Shown piece after piece: positions 60,747 through 64,000 of a DNA stretch of 64,000 bases (position 1 is the stretch's first letter; the number at the start of each line of letters is the position of its first letter). Below the pieces are notes generated by a model, which had not been told where the DNA came from, searched no databases, and saw only the letters and a program-made list of their open reading frames with translations. Position numbers and translations under genes: made by a program. The DNA comes from Candidatus Dormiibacterota bacterium (GTDB taxonomy: Bacteria > Chloroflexota > Dormibacteria > CF-121): the NCBI GenBank assembly GCA_035544955.1, contig DASZZN010000028.1, positions 16,500 to 80,499 of the forward strand. Reading direction: 5' to 3'.

Positions 60747-61681
60747 CACCCGCCCGCCAGCTGGCTGCGCGTGGCACGGCCGCGGGTCAGGATCAGCGCG
60801 CAGACGATGACCAGCGCCGAGACAACGTAGGCGAGCACCGCGCCGTAGCCAAAGTCCTGATACTCGAACGTGTTCTTGTAGGCGTAGAAGTAGAGGTTGT
60901 AGGTCGAGTAAGCACCCGGACCTCCGAGCGTCAACGCATAGATGAGGTCGAAGAGCTGAAGGGTGATGAGCAGCTCGATAATGACCGCCGCCACGATGGT
61001 GGGCCGCAAGTGGGGGAGCACGACGTAGCGAAACCGTTGCAGCATCCCAGCCCCGTCGATCCGCGCGGCGTGGACCGTCTCCTTGGGCAGGTACTGGAGC
61101 GCGACCACGAACATGATGGCGAGCAACGGGAACGTCTTCCAGACGTGGATCCCCACCAGGGTAAAGAGTGTTCCGGGAATACCGCTGAAGAAGTCGGGTG
61201 GACGCGCGGTGATCCCAAGCGCGGTCAGCCAGGCGCCGAGAAGGCCACGTCGCCCGTCGAGGAACCATTCGAACATGGCCGCCACGACCACCGGTGGCAG
61301 CGCCCATGGGATGAGAAGGCACGCGCGAGCGATGCGCCGGCCGGGGAAGTCTTGATTGAGCACCACGGCCACGCCCAGCGCGATGCTGACGCCGACGACG
61401 CAGGCCGGAACCACGTACATGACCGACTGCACGAAGGACTGGCGAAAGACCGGGTCGCCCGCCAGGTGAGTCCAGTTGCTGAAGCCGATCCAGGGGCCCA
61501 GCGTTCCGGGAAGGTCGCCGGCGCTGCGAACCGTGAGGAGCAGTGAGTACACGAGCGGATACGCCACCAGCCCGAGGGCGATCAGCAGAGTGGGCAGCAG
61601 GAACACGCCGGCATAAAAGTGCTGCTCGCCTCTGATCGTGAGGTCGCTGGGGCTGCGCCGTCGCTTGATGGCTTGGATCAC
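60746..61681 (-). CDS. ABC transporter permease, MalF/UgpA-like
   Basis: 311 aa with six hydrophobic helices. The EAA loop is VHAARIDGAGMLQRFRYVVL (about 215-235). The first helix follows a basic N-terminus. The start overlaps the stop of the ATPase gene by 4 bp (61678-61681), and the stop overlaps the start of the other permease. First membrane subunit of the importer. Confidence 0.9.
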   Translation of the reverse strand: MIQAIKRRRSPSDLTIRGEQHFYAGVFLLPTLLIALGLVAYPLVYSLLLTVRSAGDLPGTLGPWIGFSNWTHLAGDPVFRQSFVQSVMYVVPACVVGVSIALGVAVVLNQDFPGRRIARACLLIPWALPPVVVAAMFEWFLDGRRGLLGAWLTALGITARPPDFFSGIPGTLFTLVGIHVWKTFPLLAIMFVVALQYLPKETVHAARIDGAGMLQRFRYVVLPHLRPTIVAAVIIELLITLQLFDLIYALTLGGPGAYSTYNLYFYAYKNTFEYQDFGYGAVLAYVVSALVIVCALILTRGRATRSQLAGG

Positions 61682-62811
61682 GCCAGCGCCTCCCGTTTGC
61701 GGCTCAGCGCAGGGGGCGCCTCCTCCGGTGCCGGATTCAGGCGGGCGCCGGTCGTCGGGTCGAAGAGGTGGAGTTTCCCGGAATTGAAATGCAGATAGGC
61801 CGGCTGGCCGACCTCGAGCGGCTCACCGTCGGGAACCTTCGCGATGATCCGGTGGCTGCCGACCTCGACGGTCGCGTACAGGTCGGGTTGGACGACCTCG
61901 AGCCAGCGCACGAAACCAACGGGCGCATCTTTGCCTGGGTGAGCGGCACGGACGACGATTGCGTCCGGCCGCACGCCCAGGGTTGCCGTGCCGGCGGCGG
62001 GGGGCTTGCCGTCCGGCACGGCAAGAAGGAGGTCGTCGTTTCTAAAGGTGACGAGGTCACCGCGCATTTCGAGGGTGCCCTGGAAAAAGTTCATCGGCAG
62101 CCGGCCAAGGAACGACGCAACGAACCGATTGGCCGGATACTGATAGACGCGGGTCGCCGCATCGTACTGCTGCAGCCGGCCTTCGGCCAGAACGAGGACG
62201 CGGTCACCCATCGCCAGCGCGTCGTCCTGGTCGTGCGTGACGTAGATGAAGGTGGCGCCCAGGATCTCGTGCAGGCGTCGTAGCTCCTGCCGCATCGAGA
62301 CCCGCAGATTGGCGTCCAGGTTGCTGAGCGGCTCGTCCAATAAGAAGACGCGCGGGTCTCGGACGATGGCGCGACCCAGCGCGACACGTTGCCGCTCACC
62401 GCCGCTGAGCTGCCGCGGATAACGCCGAAGCAGCTTTCCGATCCCCAGCAGCCCGCAGACCTCCTCGACCTGTTTGGCCCTCACAGCCTTCGGCACCTTG
62501 CGCAGCATCAATGGAAAAGCGATGTTCTCGGCGACCGTCATCTGCGGGTAGAGCCCATACGACTGAAAGACCATCGCGATGTCGCGCCGCTCCGGCGTGG
62601 TCAGGGTCACGTCCTCGTCGTCGAAGAAGATCCGGCCGGCGCTCGCCTCCTCGATGCCGGCCATCAGCTTGAGGGCGGTGCTTTTTCCGGACCCGGACGG
62701 CCCCAGGATGCAGACGAACTCGCCATTCGGAATCGTCACCGTCAGGTCCTGGAGCGCGCTGACGCCGCCCCGGTAGGTCTTGGAGAGGTGCTCGAGCCGG
62801 ACACTGGCCAT
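61678..62811 (-). CDS. ABC transporter ATP-binding protein, MalK/UgpC-like
   Basis: 377 aa from the ATG at 62811. Walker A LGPSGSGKSTALKL, Q-loop FQSYGLYPQM, signature LSGGERQRVALGRAI, Walker B FLLDEPLSNLD and switch His in THDQDDAL are all present. The C-terminal TOBE/OB regulatory region of the CUT1 class follows (about 240-375), with a GVRPDAIVV strand. It powers the importer with the two permeases. 2 bp after the PLP-enzyme gene. Confidence 0.93.
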   Translation of the reverse strand: MASVRLEHLSKTYRGGVSALQDLTVTIPNGEFVCILGPSGSGKSTALKLMAGIEEASAGRIFFDDEDVTLTTPERRDIAMVFQSYGLYPQMTVAENIAFPLMLRKVPKAVRAKQVEEVCGLLGIGKLLRRYPRQLSGGERQRVALGRAIVRDPRVFLLDEPLSNLDANLRVSMRQELRRLHEILGATFIYVTHDQDDALAMGDRVLVLAEGRLQQYDAATRVYQYPANRFVASFLGRLPMNFFQGTLEMRGDLVTFRNDDLLLAVPDGKPPAAGTATLGVRPDAIVVRAAHPGKDAPVGFVRWLEVVQPDLYATVEVGSHRIIAKVPDGEPLEVGQPAYLHFNSGKLHLFDPTTGARLNPAPEEAPPALSRKREALA

Positions 62812-62813
62812 GC

Positions 62814-64000
62814 CTACGCCCGCGCCTTCGCACGAGGCCGGCGGCCGGCCTCGTCCCACAACGTCGCGAGCTCATCGAGGCTCAGTCCGGTGTCATCTGC
62901 GAGGAACCGGGTCTCTTCGTCGCTCAGCGGACGATCCGGCCGTCGGTCGGCGATCCGTCCGAGGTAGGAGCGGCGGAGCATATTGAGGTCGATGTCCACC
63001 GTCCGCACCTGGTCGATGTCGTCGGGAATCACGATTCGCTCGCCCGGTTTGTTCTCCCGTGGATCACCGATCCGAACGTCGATGCCGAGCTCGCGCGCCA
63101 TCGTGAGCTGCGCCGTGGGATGCTTGCCGGCACCCGTGTATTCGGTCTCCTGGACCACGACCAGCGCATCCTCGGGGAGCTGTCGAGCGATCGACAGCGC
63201 TGCCGCCAGCGAGGTATTGCCGGCCGGCCCCCGCTCCAGTCCTTCGAGCTCAGCGAGCAGCTGGGTCGCGAAGAAGACCTCGCCCTGCGTGATCGTGACG
63301 TAGCGGTCGAGGTATCGCAGTCCGCGGGCGGCATTGCGCGGCACATCGACTCGGTCGGGGTTGACGGTGAACGGAAAGGCGAAACCGGTATGTCCGGTTG
63401 TGAACGACTTGCGGTTGAAGTCGTGGTCCGAGGCCATGTGCAGGCCGGTGAGGTCGACGCTCACGCCGATGATCTCGGGATGCGCGCCGGCGCGGTGGAG
63501 CCCCCGCGCGGTCCCGGTCACGTTGCCGCCGCCGGAATGGGTCACCAGGATCGCATCGGGGTCGCGACCGAAGCGGGTCCGGCACTGCTCGGCAATCTCG
63601 TACCCGAGCGTTTCGATGCCGAGGATGCCATAGGGGGTGTAGAGGCTGGCGTTGAAGAACCCGGTCTCTTCCAGGGTGATGAGATGCCAGTAGAAGAGCT
63701 CGGGGCCGACCGTGACCTGCCAGACCTCCGCGCCATAGGCCTCGCACACACGGGTCTTTTCCAGGATTTCGGGCTGGCCACGCCACTTCGAATCGAAGAC
63801 CTCCTGAAGGATGATGGCCTTGAGGCCGCGCATCGCCGCCTGCGAGGCGACCGCCGCGCCGTAGTTCCCGGAGGTGGCGGCAACGACCCCCTCGTAACCG
63901 AGGTCGGCCGCATGCGCCACAGCCAGTGACGCACGGCGGGCTTTGAAGCTGCCGGCCGCGTTGCCGGCCTCATCCTTTATAAGGATGCGCGCGCCCTGGC
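62814..64000 (-). CDS. PLP-dependent fold-II enzyme, threonine synthase/OrtB-like, 5' end outside window
   Basis: At least 394 codons are visible; the frame runs off the right edge, so the ATG at 63920 is internal. The PLP lysine is in AGSFKARRAS (about 63950). AATSGNYGAAVAS binds the substrate or phosphate, and the glycine loop is THSGGGNVTGTA. The stretch VGPELFYWHLITLEETGFFN resembles OrtB, the beta subunit of 2-amino-4-oxopentanoate thiolase of ornithine breakdown; a cysteine/threonine synthase-like role is the alternative. It is the most upstream visible gene of the importer operon. Confidence 0.7.
   Translation of the reverse strand, partial: QGARILIKDEAGNAAGSFKARRASLAVAHAADLGYEGVVAATSGNYGAAVASQAAMRGLKAIILQEVFDSKWRGQPEILEKTRVCEAYGAEVWQVTVGPELFYWHLITLEETGFFNASLYTPYGILGIETLGYEIAEQCRTRFGRDPDAILVTHSGGGNVTGTARGLHRAGAHPEIIGVSVDLTGLHMASDHDFNRKSFTTGHTGFAFPFTVNPDRVDVPRNAARGLRYLDRYVTITQGEVFFATQLLAELEGLERGPAGNTSLAAALSIARQLPEDALVVVQETEYTGAGKHPTAQLTMARELGIDVRIGDPRENKPGERIVIPDDIDQVRTVDIDLNMLRRSYLGRIADRRPDRPLSDEETRFLADDTGLSLDELATLWDEAGRRPRAKARA

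Overview
The window is high-GC bacterial DNA with closely packed genes. Tat-exported proteins, a selenocysteine formate dehydrogenase, an NrfD-type membrane subunit and aerobic-type catabolic genes fit a soil-type organism of the Chloroflexota/Dormibacterota kind. That placement is an inference from gene content only; there is no rRNA and no marker gene good enough to fix the phylum.

Regions. 1-7.6 kb: a receiver-like protein, an HtrA-type protease, a C39-like exported protein, threonine dehydratase, a NatA/NatB-type ABC exporter whose ATPase has an amber stop, and a frameshifted membrane protein. 7.7-13.3 kb: a formate dehydrogenase operon (alpha subunit with in-frame UGA, FdhE, FeS subunit, NrfD-type subunit), with a small DUF6457-like gene divergent to it. 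13.3-24.8 kb: an interrupted luciferase-like protein, a haloacid dehalogenase-like protein, a malonyl/acyl-CoA synthetase, two MFS transporters, a VapBC-like pair, a Tat-signal protein broken by UGA, a MASE1 histidine kinase, a Gfo/Idh/MocA oxidoreductase and a frameshifted DUF1801-like gene.

24.9-49.0 kb is a defence and DNA-metabolism island: an HNH protein, an Mrr-like endonuclease, type I hsdM-hsdS-hsdR, two clusters of membrane, HTH and PIN proteins, a tRNA-Cys 3' fragment (possible attachment-site relic), a RecB-like nuclease/helicase divergent from a PLD-nuclease/helicase, an McrB/McrC pair and a uracil-DNA-glycosylase-like protein. Three near-identical palindromes (core GACAGCTGTNTGTC) lie in front of genes in this island and look like operators of one regulon. 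Two tandem paralogues with a possible nuclease core and a large unknown protein follow (48.8-51.5 kb).

51.5-64.0 kb returns to metabolism: a two-domain ABM-like protein, a CBS protein, an FAD oxidase followed by a short previously unmarked gene with a Cys-UGA motif and two hairpins (candidate selenoprotein), an amidohydrolase with an NTF2-like protein, and a minus-strand operon: PLP-dependent thiolase/synthase-like enzyme, sugar-type ABC importer, N-acyl-D-amino-acid deacylase and an XRE-cupin regulator.

Two features cut across the regions. A GC-rich palindromic repeat is scattered from 7 to 39 kb. It sits inside several genes, always on the host gene's strand and always read in the same frame (PSPARGGG-like). 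Four genes carry a stop or a frameshift, which could be real decay or assembly error.
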